NCBI GenBank assembly: GCA_014904985.1
Contig: MU129028.1
Span: 149,148 to 195,813, forward strand
DNA: 46,666 nucleotides
Source: Hydnum rufescens UP504
Taxonomy: Eukaryota; Basidiomycota; Agaricomycetes; Cantharellales; Hydnaceae
Direction: 5' to 3'
In this document: positions 20,819-32,360 of the stretch, piece by piece
Layout of the letters: every line of letters starts with the position of its first letter
Numbering within the stretch: the first letter of the stretch is position 1
Program-made: the position numbers and the translations under genes
The notes under the pieces: model-generated
The model's input: only the letters and a program-made list of their open reading frames with translations
Told to the model about the DNA's origin: nothing
The model's database searches: none

Positions 20819-22744
20819 TGTGGAAGATAAAAACATCCAGTATCAGAAAATGCGAATATCCATTGATCCCAGCCATTGGAATGATCATGTGACCTATTAT
20901 GAAATTAATTACGGCTATGCATGAAAACAGAGTTCATTCAATTACTCCATCAGTTTTGATTGGAGAGGTACACCCATATAACTCTTGGAAAGCCACGATT
21001 CACACCTTTCGAATGGTACCAAACACAAGTCAAATGGACCAAAAATGCACTCTCCAGACCAATATTACTGTCAAAATCCGGAATTTCCAGTAAAAAATGA
21101 ATTCCTCCATCAGTTCACATCCAATCCTCTCAGAATAACCTCGCATAGAAAGATATAAAAAATCCACATCCAACGGTACTGAGCACGCGAAGAACAGATC
21201 AAAACTGAGCTCTATAGAACAATATTATTATCAGAATCAACACCCATCAGTATTTTACAAATTTCTCTGCCGGTTCGCATCTGATCTGCTCAGAACCACT
21301 GCGCCCAGAAAGCTGTTAAAAATCCCCATTGAATTATACCAAGCACATCTATTATGGATGCAAACTGTTGTTTCTGCATCAAATCCCATCCCATGCACTT
21401 GTCCCCATTATCAACCAGCAACAAAAACATCTTAACCACTGGACTACAAACAAATTAATCTCCAAGAACTCGGAAATATCCTTTGATTTCATCTCCCATT
21501 GCCACAAATAGCTTCTAGAACTTCACAGATAAGAACGATAACACCTCCTTGACTACCCTTTTGTTCTGTTTATGAATGACTCACCTTCCTTGCAACCACT
21601 TTATGAAAGATAACACCTTCTTAGCAACCCTTTTGTTCTGTTTATGAATGACTCACCTTCCTTGCAACCACTTTATGAAAGATAACACCTTCTTGGCAAC
21701 CCTTTTGTTCTGTTTATGAATGACTCACCTTCCTTGCAACCACCTTATGAATGACTCACCCTCCTTGACAACCCTATTGTTCTCACATATGACTCACCTA
21801 GGAGTGAGTCATTTTCTTTAAACACAGCCACCTTCAGAAAGGTATAAAAGCTGGTAGATTTTCCTGTATCCCCCCATCTCCTCACTACTGGAATATACTA
21901 CTGTCTACAAAAATCTGCTTGCATCTGAAGAGAGTACTGATCTAAAGCCATCTGGAGCTAAGTCATATACAAGGTTGTTAAAGACTAAGTCACTGGAAGC
22001 CCTCTATGCAAAATACTAAGCCAAGGATAGTTGCAGGACCTAAGGTTAGAGTTGCTGGACATCCAAGGAAAGGTGAGTAATAACAAAGTCAAGTCAGAAG
22101 AAGAAAGAAACACATTAGGGGGTTTCAGGCTAGAAGAATTTACCTGGAATTGGTATGGAATTGAGGACAGAATCTGCCTTGGAACCCAAGGTGAAAACAG
22201 GCCTGCTTGCCTGTGGTGTGTGCCCGGGAGGCTATTTTTAGACGGAAAATATTCTAGATGATGTTCTTAATGCTGGAATCACAATTCCAGGTCAATTCGA
22301 GCCTCAGAGCTGGAACTGCAGCGGGAATCAGAACTTGATTCCTGCAGATTCCAACTCTGATTCCAGCCTCAATTCCAGGCAAGTTCTTCTAGCCTGAAAC
22401 CCCCTATTGACACACTGAATCAAGCTTAAACAAGTCTAGAACCCTCTTTAGAATCCGCATTTTGACCAGGAGGACACAAATAGGTACACCCAAATAGCAG
22501 TAAACAGTTCAATACAACATGTATAAGCCTTTCACAAGCATCCCACAATATATCATTGACTATAGCTAGTCCATACCACAATATTATCCTCTACTGAATA
22601 CCATACACAACTTGTTAGAGAGTGATCAACCATCAGAGCGAACCAGCCCATTGAATAAAAACAGAAATAAAGTCTCCCATCTACACACTGGCTGAACCAG
22701 AGTTTGATTTGACAGTCATTGGAGCTCCCAATCCTTCTTCTATA
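20819..22744 (+). mobile_element. LTR-like element B2 (complete, nested in LTR A)
   Basis: It starts TGTGGAAGATAAAA and ends CTTCTATA, flanked on both sides by CCAT (20,815-20,818 and 22,745-22,748). The exact end is uncertain by one base because the flanking base is ambiguous. TATAAAAG is at 21,843 and the leader donor GTGAGT at 22,073. A 60-bp block around 'CTTGCAACCACTTTATGA' is repeated three times between about 21,540 and 21,760. The leader intron contains MITE C2. Confidence 0.8.
22117..22405. mobile_element. Harbinger-type MITE C2 (289 bp)
   Basis: The terminal inverted repeats begin AGGGGGTTTCAGGCTAGAAG on both strands, followed by GGAATTGAGG-type subterminal motifs. It is flanked by ATT on both sides (22,114-22,116 and 22,406-22,408). 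The termini and the ATT duplication match the full Harbinger element at 29,371-37,569, so C2 is probably a non-autonomous derivative of that family. Confidence 0.8.
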
Positions 22745-22872
22745 CCATCTGCTCGAAGCCAGTGCCTAGAGTGGGAGGATTTCTCTCTCTCCTCTGTTTA
22801 CAGGAACATTGACTCCACCTCATCTAACAACAACTCCTGCATATATTTGAAGTCGAATAATGTGATATTACA

Positions 22873-23599
22873 CTCCCCCATGACATCACTATGATCTCAT
22901 AGCTTTATTACTCTTTTGTTCTTGCTCCATGCACAGCCACCTTCAGATAGGTATATAAGCTAGCAGATTTTCTTGTACCCCCTGTCTCCTCACTCTGGAA
23001 ATCAACCACTGTCTACTACTGTCTACCATTCTGCTTATAATCTAAGAACTGTCTATCTAAAGCCATCTGGAGCTAAGTCATCTTCAAGGTTGTTGAGACC
23101 AAGCTACTGGAAGCCATCTATGTGAAATACTGAAGCCAAGGATAGTTGCAGAACCTAAGGTTAGAGTTGCTGGACATCCAAGGAAAAAGTAAGCATAACA
23201 AAATACAAGTCAGGAAAGAAGATTGAAGCATACTAACAAAACTAACCAAGCACTGACCATTCTATAACCCACAGATATTTGCATTTTGACCAGGAGGATG
23301 TAAACAAGGACACACAAATATCAGTAAACAAATGAACACAACATGAACATGTATAAGCCTTTCTACAAGCATCCTCCACATATAAGCCTTCCTATAAGCA
23401 TCTATGATATATCATTGACTATAGCTAGTCCATATCACATTCCATTCTCCAATAAACACATACACATCTTGCAGAGAGTGATCAACCATTGAAGTGAACC
23501 AACCCATTTGAATAAACAGAAACACAGTCTCCCATCTACACACTGGCTGAACCAGATTTTGATTTGACAGTCATCAGAGCTCCCAACCCTTCTTCTATA
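22873..23599 (+). mobile_element. LTR-like element B3, 5'-truncated
   Basis: The sequence matches B1 from its middle to its end: a TATATAAG box at 22,953, donor GTAAGC at 23,189, ACAG acceptor at 23,274 and the end CTTCTATA at 23,599. It abuts the LTR A end directly, so retrotransposon A probably integrated into an existing B copy. The 5' half of that B copy is not found in the window. Confidence 0.7.
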
Positions 23600-23824
23600 G
23601 TGGGGTTTTGTCAGACACCATGATCTGGAAGAATAAATGAGCAGTTAGTAAAAGTATTCAAAGCAGTGCAAAAAGAGCAGCTTTCGCTGCTCTTTTTGTA
23701 CCATTGTATCCACTGATAAGGAAACTCACCTTGTGACCACACACCCACAATGGCAGGTATGTGGTCATTTGCTTGCCTTTCCAGGCAGTTGTTTGTTGTG
23801 GTTGCAGAGTTGCAAGAAAGATGC
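23600..23824 (-). repeat. D2 left-arm remnant, innermost unit
   Basis: One intron hairpin lies at 23,667-23,699 (GAAA loop in sense). A minus-strand GTGAGT donor near 23,735 and an exon palindrome at about 23,735-23,765 also match the innermost left-arm unit of D1 at 7,236-7,380. The rest of the left arm is missing. The segment runs into the E1 insertion at the ATGC duplication (23,821-23,824). Confidence 0.75.
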
Positions 23825-25180
23825 TGTTGGAGGGATAAACCCCTACCACATAGAATTCACATTACTGCCCAACTACATCCTCAAACGAATCCAATATATT
23901 TGACTCTGTCTGCTCCATTTCTTGTATTCCTTTTTATTATTAAATGGCATGGATTCCTCTCATTCAAAACCATGGCCCACCTGCTTTTTCCTCCACCTTG
24001 TATATGAGACAATTATTTGTCCACCTCCAGGTCTTCAACAGACCACCTGATTTTGTATTTACCTTGAGTCCAGCCAATGGCAGCTTTGGCAATTCAACTT
24101 GCCCTCTTCATTGATGTCCAATCCAGTGTTCTGTGCCATTGCCCCAAGGGCAATATATGAGTCCCAATTATATAATCAGGATTGCCTAATCCTTTGGATC
24201 CAACTTGCAGATTAGTCACATGTTAAATAGGGGCTATTCCAATACTCTCCAGGAGTATTTCGCAAGTATCTCCTTCATTTTGGATTAGATTGACTCTGAA
24301 AAATAGCACCCAGAAAGCTACGATCAATACCTATCTAAAGGTACCACACACGCGTCTATCGGATGTGAACTGCCTCCTCCAGGTCAATTTTACCTCATGC
24401 TCCATGGTATCCTTTAGTATTTCACAAATATCTCTACCAGCTTTGATCCAATTTGTTAGAAAAAACCACCCCTGGAAAGACACTGAAAATTTGCATCAAA
24501 TGGTATTAAGGGAAAAATGAGCAGATTCAAACTTGGTCTTCTGTAATTTAGTCTCTCCATGTCTCATTTCATCTTTACCTCTGCTTTTCTGATTACTAAA
24601 GGCAATTATGATTCCAGCACCCCAAGTCCGATGGAGGGCATGTTGGGGGCAACCAGTTCCACCTATCTCCAAGGGATTTTGTTCAGTAGGAGAGGAGTAA
24701 TACCTTGGTTAAGCTGTATTCCCCTATTCTGACTTGTTAATTGAATATCTCCTTCAGTTTTGAAGCTTTGGACTTTATTCCTTTTCCATCATTTTTGTCT
24801 TAATCTCACCTTTCCGCCAGTTACTATAGCATTTCTCTGTGATGTATATTAAGTGCAGGAGATGTGAATTTCCATTGTCTTTCCCCTCACCCCCAGTTTT
24901 GAAGGCTTAAGAAACTGCCACTGGTCCAAGGGTAAACTCCACAACACAATCACTACTTATCATGCTTTTGATAGGTTCTCAAGAGGAGGACTCAGAGTGT
25001 GGTCTGATCCCTTCATTCACTGTATAGATAGTCTCTATCAAAGCAGTACATCTTCCCCATCCAAAGACTGCTCCTTTTCAAGGACCTGAACACCCAGATT
25101 GACCCTGTGATCCCTTCTATTTGTCCTCATTTCCATTTTGTGGACTGTAGTTGGATTCAACCCTCCATTTCCCACTTACA
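23825..25180 (+). mobile_element. LTR-like element E1 (complete, 1,356 bp)
   Basis: It starts TGTTGGAGGG and ends CCCACTTACA, with ATGC on both sides (23,821-23,824 and 25,181-25,184). Removing it with one ATGC restores AAGATGCAGACTCAATGCTGG, which matches D1 near 7,425-7,445 except for two transitions. The insertion is thus proved by an empty-site comparison. A weak TATA-like stretch (TGTATATTAAG) lies near 24,842. No coding region was found; it is most simply a solo LTR. Confidence 0.8.
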
Positions 25181-28001
25181 ATGCAGACTCAATGCTGGCA
25201 ATTGCTGGCATGCAAAGAGTGCCCAAGTGCCAGCACTACAAGCACAATACATATTAATAGGAAGTATCTAGAAAAAAAATAAAGACTATATAGTGACTAT
25301 TTTTGCAAAAGAAAGGAAAAGGATGATGATAATAAGGAAGAGCCCAATAAGGCATGACATGCCTACATTGAAAAGTGGATTGGGCCACTTCCATATGTCA
25401 GAATTGGCCCAAATTTAAATATGTTGGTTGTATATATGCACTCTACATGGGTGACTAATTATATTGGACAATCCTTTGATTTTTCAATTTTTCATGCCCT
25501 CAATTCCCTAATTAGGGAATTGAGGGTGTGAAAAATTGAAAAATTGAAGGATTGTCCAATATAATTAGTCACCCACATAGAGTGCATATATACAACCAAC
25601 ATATTTAAATTTGGGCCAATTCTGACTCATAGAAGTGGCCCAATCCACTTTTCAATGTAGGCATGTCATGCCTTATTGGGCTCTTCCTTATTATCATCAT
25701 CCTTTTCCTTTTTTTTTGCAAAAATAGTTGCTATATAGTCTTTATTTTTTTTCTAGATACTTCCTATTAATATGTATTGTGCTTGTAGTGCTGGCACTTG
25801 GGTGCTCTTTGCATGCTGGCAATTGCCAGCATTGAGTTGTGTCTTACCCACCAAACAGGCCACCACCTATAAAGGCAGGCCAATGACCATGCACCTGCAG
25901 CAGCAGGTGTGTGGTCATTCAAGGTAAGTTTTTCTTTTTACTGTAGTAGATACAACAGTGCAAAAAGAGCAGCAAAAGCTGCTCTTTTTGCACTACTTTG
26001 AATTTCTTTACTGACCACCTTTTAATTAATTCTAGGTCATGGCACAGCATCAAATGAACCCCCCCAAATGAGACCCAATTGGCCAGGGGCCCCAGCAGCA
26101 ACATGTGAAACAAAATGAAGCCAAACCCAATGAAACAGCACCAAATGAAATGCAAGAGGTGGCCATGCACTGCCCCAGTGGCCACATGAACTGCACACCC
26201 ACTATGGTGGGTGTGTTGTTCTACATAAGATAAGTGCATCCCTACAGTGCAAAAAGAGCAGCAAATGCTGCTCTTTTTGCTCTGGTTTGAATGTTTAACT
26301 AACACATTTATTATTCTAGGTTATTGCCTGACATGAAGACTCACCAAATGAACCCCACCCATGGAAATGACAATGCCCCTGCCAAATGAAAACCACAAAT
26401 ACAACCAGCCAAGGAATACCAGACCAAACCTGGGAACAGGAACACATGACACAAGACCACAGAACCCCCAGACAAACCACACCCACTTTGGCAGGTGTGT
26501 GACAATCTCAAGGTGAGTACCCCCCACCTTTATGTATGCCAAGGGAGCAGTGTACACTGCTCCTTTGGTGTAGCTTTCTTTTTCTTTTTTACTAACATAT
26601 CATTTATTATCTTAGGTTGTCATCTGAACCTTTACCCCCACCAACTCCTAATCAAGACCCACAACCCCACCATGAGAATGGCAACCCACCTGCAATATGA
26701 AACCTGTGAGAACAGAAACCTGAGAAATGAACCACCTGCCCAAATGATGATGTGCACAAAACCCAATGCCCAACTGCAGTACAACCGAGTACCACACACC
26801 CACCAAAGTGGGTGTGTGGTACTACAAAGGTTTTTTTTTGAATTTCTATATGTACAGCAATGCAAAAGGAGCAGTGCAAGCTGCTCCTTTTGCATGCCTT
26901 CAAATTTTTTTACTAATGTATGCTATTATTGTAGGATCCAAACCAGAGCACCCAACAGCAACCTGCCCATCCAAATGACCCACCCAACAGTGAAGGCCAT
27001 GCCCCTGGTACCACACACCCACTTGGGCAGGTGTGTGGTGCTACTAGGTAATTTTTTTTTTTGAATTTCTATATGTACAGCAATGCAAAAGGAGCAGCAC
27101 AACCTGCTCCTTTTGTGTGCCTTCAAATTTTTTTTACTAACATATGCTATTATTGTAGGATCCAAGCCAGAGTGCCCAAAATGACAACCCACCCCAACAG
27201 CAACCCACCCATCCAAATGACCTGCCCAACAGTGAAGGCCATCCCCCCAGTACCACACACATGCCCAAGCAGGTGTGTGGTGCTACTAGGTATTTTTTTT
27301 TGGAATTTCTATATGTACAGCAATGCAAAAGGAGCAGCACAACCTGCTCCTTTTGCATGCCTTCAAATTTTTTTATTAATGTATGCTATTATTGTAGGAT
27401 CCAAGCTGGAGTGCCCAAAATGATGACCCACCCCAACAGCAACCTGCCCAATGGTGAAGGCCATGCCCCTGGTACCACACACCTGCCCAAGTGGGTGTGT
27501 GGTGCTAATAGATAGTTTTTTTTTTTTTATTTCTATGGACAGTACCACACAAGCAGGTGTGTGGTAAGTACTTTTTTTTCTTGGATTTCTACAGACAGTA
27601 CCACACCCCAGTGGGTGTGGTGAATGTTTAAATAAATAAATAAATAAATAATACACAACTCAGTAAGAATGAAACACAGAACTGCTGAATGAAACCCCAC
27701 TGACCAGGGGTAGCAGTGATAATAAATAAATAAATAATTATAAATGGAACATATTATCCCAGATAAGCATGTCTGGCCCACTGTGCATGTCTGAGATTAT
27801 GTGACTGAAGAAGGTGCCTAACCCAATATATTGAAGTTCTGTGGCCAGTCTAAGTCCCACACAGGGGCCCCTGGGGGCCCCTACCTGAATCATGGAAATC
27901 ATGTTAGCTGGCCCCAGGGGCCCCAGCATCAAAAGCTCTAGTTATACTATATAAATGCAAGGCTCATAATATCTAACTAGTAGACCTACATATGTGGCTG
28001 A
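25181..28001 (+). mobile_element. D2: centre and right arm of a D element
   Basis: The centre is at about 25,511 (AATTCCCTA-ATTAGGGAATT). Six intron hairpins follow near 25,957-25,993, 26,248-26,281, 26,539-26,570, 26,861-26,893, 27,083-27,116 and 27,322-27,356. Clear introns are 25,922-26,035 (GTAAGT) and 26,513-26,615 (GTGAGT). The second unit has AG-ATAAGT. The last three hairpin units use AG-G plus a T-run instead of a good donor. They are followed by three exon palindromes without intron hairpins (27,476, 27,541 and 27,599). AAAT/AATAAA runs (27,629-27,650, 27,720-27,735), the conserved tail, GGGGCCCC clusters and the terminal repeat ending at 28,001 complete the arm. CpG is almost gone. 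Confidence 0.8.
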
Positions 28002-28079
28002 CTGAGTTGCATGACACCCCCTTTGCTCCACCATCACAAATAGCAAATTACTTCTGGCTCTCTTATGTCCAATGTAAAG

Positions 28080-28629
28080 GGCACTCAGGGTGACTCATTC
28101 CACCATTACTTAAGGTAATCTATCCAGTTTCAAGGGAGGAATGGCTTGTACAGTGTTTTTTTCCCTTTTTTCACCTGAATATCTCCACCAGTTTTGAAGC
28201 TTTTAGCTTCATGTCTTTTTCATTATGCTTCCCTTATCTCCACTTTTCTTCTGGAATTTTTAATTGTGGTCTGGAATGTATATAAAGGGGAGGGAGCATG
28301 TAAATAGTTGGTTTTTCCCCCTATCACAGTTTGAGGCACTGAAGTATTGCTGCTGTCTGGAGGAGATTTCCCACTTGTCAAGACTGTGTACAGCTGCATG
28401 AAGACTGAATACTCAAGGGGACAACTTCAGGGTGTGGCCTTGACACCTTATTTTGTGACACAGATCTATTCCCTTGAGCAATCACTGTTCATTGGGATTT
28501 TCTATTATCCAAAAAGACCTTCATTTCCCCAGACCTGAATATTTGAATTGTCCCCATGGCTCCCTTCATTTGTCCTCTCCTCAATGATGTGGACAGTAGT
28601 TGGATTGGTTCATAACCAACCTGCTTACA
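28080..28629 (+). mobile_element. LTR-like element E2, 5'-truncated
   Basis: The sequence aligns with the 3' half of E1: GAATATCTCC...CAGTTTTGAAGC near 28,183 and GTAGTTGGATT near 28,590, ending GCTTACA at 28,629. It has a good TATA box (TGTATATAAAGG) near 28,278. The start is uncertain. It ends exactly where D3 text begins. Confidence 0.6.
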
Positions 28630-28960
28630 ATGACCACACACCCACTGCAGCAGGTGTGTGGTACTATTTAAGGTGAGTTCCCCCCCTGCCCCAATAGATA
28701 CTGTGGCACAAAAGAGCAGTGAAAGCTGCTCTTTTTTCACTGCATTGAATTTCTTTACTAACATCCCTCATTATTATTCTGGGTCCTGACCTCATCCCCA
28801 GTGCCAAATGACAACACCCAACTGGCCAGGGCCCCCCACAGCAATATGCCAAACAAAGCCACACCAAACCTGGAGATGCCAAATGAAGGTGTGAGAGGGG
28901 CCATGCAAACCACACACCCACTGTGGTGGGTGTGTGGTTCTATATATAAGGTAAGTCCAC
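28630..28960 (+). repeat. D3: right-arm fragment of a D element
   Basis: It begins inside the first exon palindrome (ATGACCACACACCC). It has donor GTGAGT near 28,674, an intron hairpin at 28,706-28,741 (CAAAAGAGCAGTG...GCTGCTCTTTT), an acceptor region near 28,780, and a second exon block and palindrome (28,911-28,938). It stops 10 nt after a second GTAAGT donor where B4 begins, so B4 sits inside a D intron. Confidence 0.75.
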
Positions 28961-29370
28961 TGTGGAAGATAAAAACATCCAGTATCAGAAAATGCAAAAT
29001 CACACCATTTCCAGCCTTTGGATGATCACATGACCAATTACAAAATTAATTACAGCTATGCACAGAAACTGAATTCATTCTATAACTCTGTCAGTTTTGA
29101 TCAGAAATGTATGCCCATATAACACTTAGAAAGCCATGATTCACACCTTTCAAACAGTACCAAACACAAGTCAAACAGACCAATATTACTATCAAAATCT
29201 GGAATTTCCAGTAAAAAACAAATTTCTCCGTCAGTTCACATCTGATCTGCTTGGAACCACTGTGCCTAGAAAGCTGTTAAAAATCCATATTGAATGATCC
29301 CAAGAACACCTATTACAGATGCAAACTGCTGTTTCTGCATCGAATCCCATCCCATGCACTTGTTCCCATT
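28961..29370 (+). mobile_element. LTR-like element B4, 5' part
   Basis: It starts TGTGGAAGATAAAA and follows B1 and B2 to CCCATT, where the Harbinger element interrupts it. The next bases of B (ATCAAC) reappear immediately after the Harbinger copy at 37,573-37,578. They confirm one continuous B copy before insertion. The remainder of B4 is expected beyond element F, outside the window. Confidence 0.8.
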
Positions 29371-30791
29371 AGGGGGTTTCATGCTGTAAGAATTTCTCAG
29401 GAATTGAGGCTAGAATTGATTGAGAATTGAAGCGAGAATCCAGAGATTCTCATCCAAATTCCCAGTTGATTCCACCTTCTGCTTGAAACCCCCTTGTAAA
29501 ATACACGAGAAATCATAGAAGTGACCACAGGGGAATCAACCCAAACCCATCACATGGAACCTCTGCCACTTGTCCTCTATGCCCACCTTGTCAGCCCAGG
29601 AGGCATTGATCACAGATGTCTTAAGCCATATGGAGCATGTCCACTGCCGGTTCCATTGACACCTCTTCAAGTTCCCTGCCAATGAGTCCAGACCTGACTC
29701 AGCATCCTTGTCTGCAGTGTCATCTTCATCTGCTTCGACATCATCACTGTCCTCTTCATCATTTTCATTATCCTCCACCTCTGCTGCTGAATCTGCCGAA
29801 GAGCACCTTCACTTCTATCTCCAGTCTATGGGTCAGATACAACAATTTCTCTGTGCCATTTGGAACACCCAGGTACTGTTTGCGAATGATACTGTGCCTA
29901 AAGTCGGGCAACTTGAACTAGTCTTAAACTTCTACAAGGCCGGCCATACATGTCACTTTTGGTGAAACCTTCACATTGCCCCTGACACCTTTGATGCCCT
30001 TCTCATTATGATTGAGGATCATGATGCCTTCCAAACTATGAACAACATCCAGCCCCAACAGCAGCAAATCCCAGTTGCCTCCCAGCTCGCCATAACTCTA
30101 TATCGACTCAGCCATTTGGCAATGCAGCCTCAGTGGAATCTATTGCCCAGTGGGCTGGATGTTCCGCAGGCACCATCATTGCTTGTACATAATGTGTATT
30201 TGATGCTATCATGCCACTTCACACTGCAATATGGAAGCTGACTGCTGTGGAGAAGGAACTGGCACACAATTGGGTAGAGGTGCAGTCTTGTTCAGCCAAT
30301 TATCCATGTCTAATTAGATATCATTGGCCTTGCATTTATCTAGTCTAATAAGATACATTTCCATGGGGGCCCCTAGGGGCCCCTCATGTATGATTATCAT
30401 CTGTGCCCATATGCCGAGGGGCCCCCACTCTTGATGTAGGGGCCCCAGGGGCCCCACAGCCATGTTTAAGGCCTAGAAATGGCCTCAGACCCTACTCTGA
30501 AGGGGCCCCTGTGTGCATGGCAGGGGCCCCTGTGCATATGGCAGGAGTCTCTAAGAGTAGAGCCCCCTTACTTCTTAGAGCTCAATATAGGGATGGACAA
30601 ACTAGATATTGACATAGTACACATAGTAAAAAGATATCTAGAGTCAAGGAATCATTCATCCTCACTGTCAGTGCCATTAGCCCTGACTACCTTCATCACC
30701 TGAGAGTCCCTGCTGATGGGTATAGTCAGCAGCAGCCAGCCCTGGCCGTAAGATTATATGCTAAAAACCCATGAAGCTCCTGTAATAATTC

Positions 30792-30823
30792 ATGCTATCC
30801 CATGAAGCTTCATGGGATAGCAT
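30792..30823. repeat. 32-bp perfect palindrome in the outer left end of D4
   Basis: ATGCTATCCCATGAAG is followed directly by its reverse complement. TAATAATTC and ATATTATTA flanks extend the symmetry loosely. It lies beyond the last intron hairpin of the left arm and next to AT-rich text, so it could mark the end of the leftward transcript. Confidence 0.75.
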
Positions 30824-30899
30824 ATTATTACTAATATTCATTCTGATATTATTATTGTTATTATTTATTTTCCATATTATATATTATATACATGCATCC

Positions 30900-32360
30900 A
30901 GTGGGCCGAATGGCCCACCCTCAGTAACACAGAAAGAGCAGGCAGGGCTGCTCCTTCTGTGCAACTGTATCTACTACAATAAAAAAAACCTTTACACCAC
31001 CACACCCGCTGCAGCGGGTGTGGTTCCTATGTGTTACTCACCCACCAGTGTTTCATTTGTCGGGTCATCACTTGCCGGGGTTTCATTTGCTGGGTTGTTG
31101 CTCACCAGGTTTGGGGACAGGGGTTGTACGGGGTTGGGGTCAGCTTCTGGCCTACAATATATGGCATGTTAGCTACAACTCAAGGCAGTGCAAAAAGAGC
31201 AGCCTTTGCTGCTCTTTTTGTGCTGCTGTCACATAGAAACTCAAAATAAACAACCCTGAAATGAACACACCCGCTGGAGCAGGTGTGGTTCATATGTCCA
31301 TCATTGGCCGGGGTTCCACTTGGAGGACCCCATTCCGCAGTTTTGTTCATGGGGTTTGGCTCGGTGGGCCTTCATTCAGCGGGTTTGGGGTCATGGGGCT
31401 TCATGTCATGGGTTTCAGGTCGCGGGGTTTCGGGTTGTGGGGTTGGTGTTGGGGGTTCATGCGGGGTTCAAGTCCAAGATCTAGAAAAATAAGTGTGTTA
31501 GTTAAACATTAAAGCATCACAAGAAGAGCAGCTTATGCTGCTCTTCTTGCACCACAAAAATAAATATAAAATAAAATAAAAACTCATCTTGGAATACCAC
31601 ACACCCACTGCAGTGGGTGTGTGGTTCATGGGGCCACATGTTGGCTCTGCATTGTTTCATGTCTTTTGTGGGCAGTCCTTTGCCTGCGCAGTGTTCATTT
31701 GCCATGTAGCCTTTGGCACATGGGTTACTGTCTGGCGCGTATTTGTGTGGTGGGCCATCATTTCAGGGGGCTTGGGGTTCGTATGGTGGGTCTTCATGTG
31801 GCTGGTGTCCATTCCATTCATTGTTTTCTTCATTTTGTTGGTTGTAGGTCAGTTGATAACCTAAAAAATTGATACTTTAGTTAGAAATTAAAACCAGCAC
31901 AAAAAGAGCAGCTTTCACTGCTCTTTTTGTGCAGGTGTATCTACTTGAGGGGGAGCTCACCTTATATAGCACCACACACCCACCGCAGTGGGTGTGTGGT
32001 TCCTTGGGCCACTCATTGGGCATCATTGTCTATTGCATTGTCATTTGGCATGTTGCCGTTTGGTGCGTTGTCATCTGTCGCATCATCTGGTGTTACCATC
32101 TGTCCTGTTGCTGTTTGGGGCCTCATTTGGCAAGTTGTCACTGTGCCTGAAAATAATGAAAGATATGTTAGTAAATGATTCAAAGCAGTGCAAAAAGAGC
32201 AGCTTTTGCTGCTCTTTTTGCACTGTTGTATCTACTAATGAAAAAAAAAGAACTCACCTAGTGACCACATGCCCACAGCGGCGGGTGTGTGGTCGTGTCT
32301 TATCTGGGTGGCTGCCTTATTGGGTGGTGGTAACAAGTTGTGAGAAAGAGCGCAACTCAA
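30900..32360 (-). repeat. D4 left arm: minus-strand hairpin-intron array
   Basis: Intron hairpins lie near 30,931-30,963, 31,186-31,223, 31,529-31,552, 31,898-31,933 and 32,188-32,222. The best intron runs from 32,257 down to 32,147 (GTGAGT donor, TTACTAAC branch, TTTTCAG acceptor, 111 nt). The next unit has donor GTGAGC near 31,963. The 31,529 unit has CCAAG-ATGAGT in place of a GT donor. The outermost stem is imperfect and variant (AGAAAGAGCAGG against CTGCTCCTTCT). Confidence 0.75.
31290..31480 (-). repeat. 15-bp tandem repeats in a D4 left-arm exon
   Basis: Units in plus-strand order include TTCATGGGGTTTGGC, TCGGTGGGCCTTCAT, TCAGCGGGTTTGGGG, TCATGGGGCTTCATG, TCATGGGTTTCAGGT and CGCGGGGTTTCGGGT. 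The block is strongly GT-biased on plus (AC in sense). Confidence 0.7.

Larger units (their letters stand above)
20362..22872 (+). mobile_element. 3' LTR of retrotransposon A, interrupted by B2
   Basis: The LTR begins TGTAATAT and ends ATATTACA, perfect 8-bp inverted termini. Aligning it with the solo LTR at 44,508-45,087 shows that 20,819-22,744 is an insertion. Removing it restores GTGGCCCATCTGCTCGAAG, which matches the solo copy base for base except for five transitions or transversions. A 49-nt intron (20,653-20,701; GTGAGT donor, CTGAC branch, CCTTAG acceptor) lies within the LTR, and the solo copy has one of the same length. The LTR net of the insertion is about 585 bp. Confidence 0.85.
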
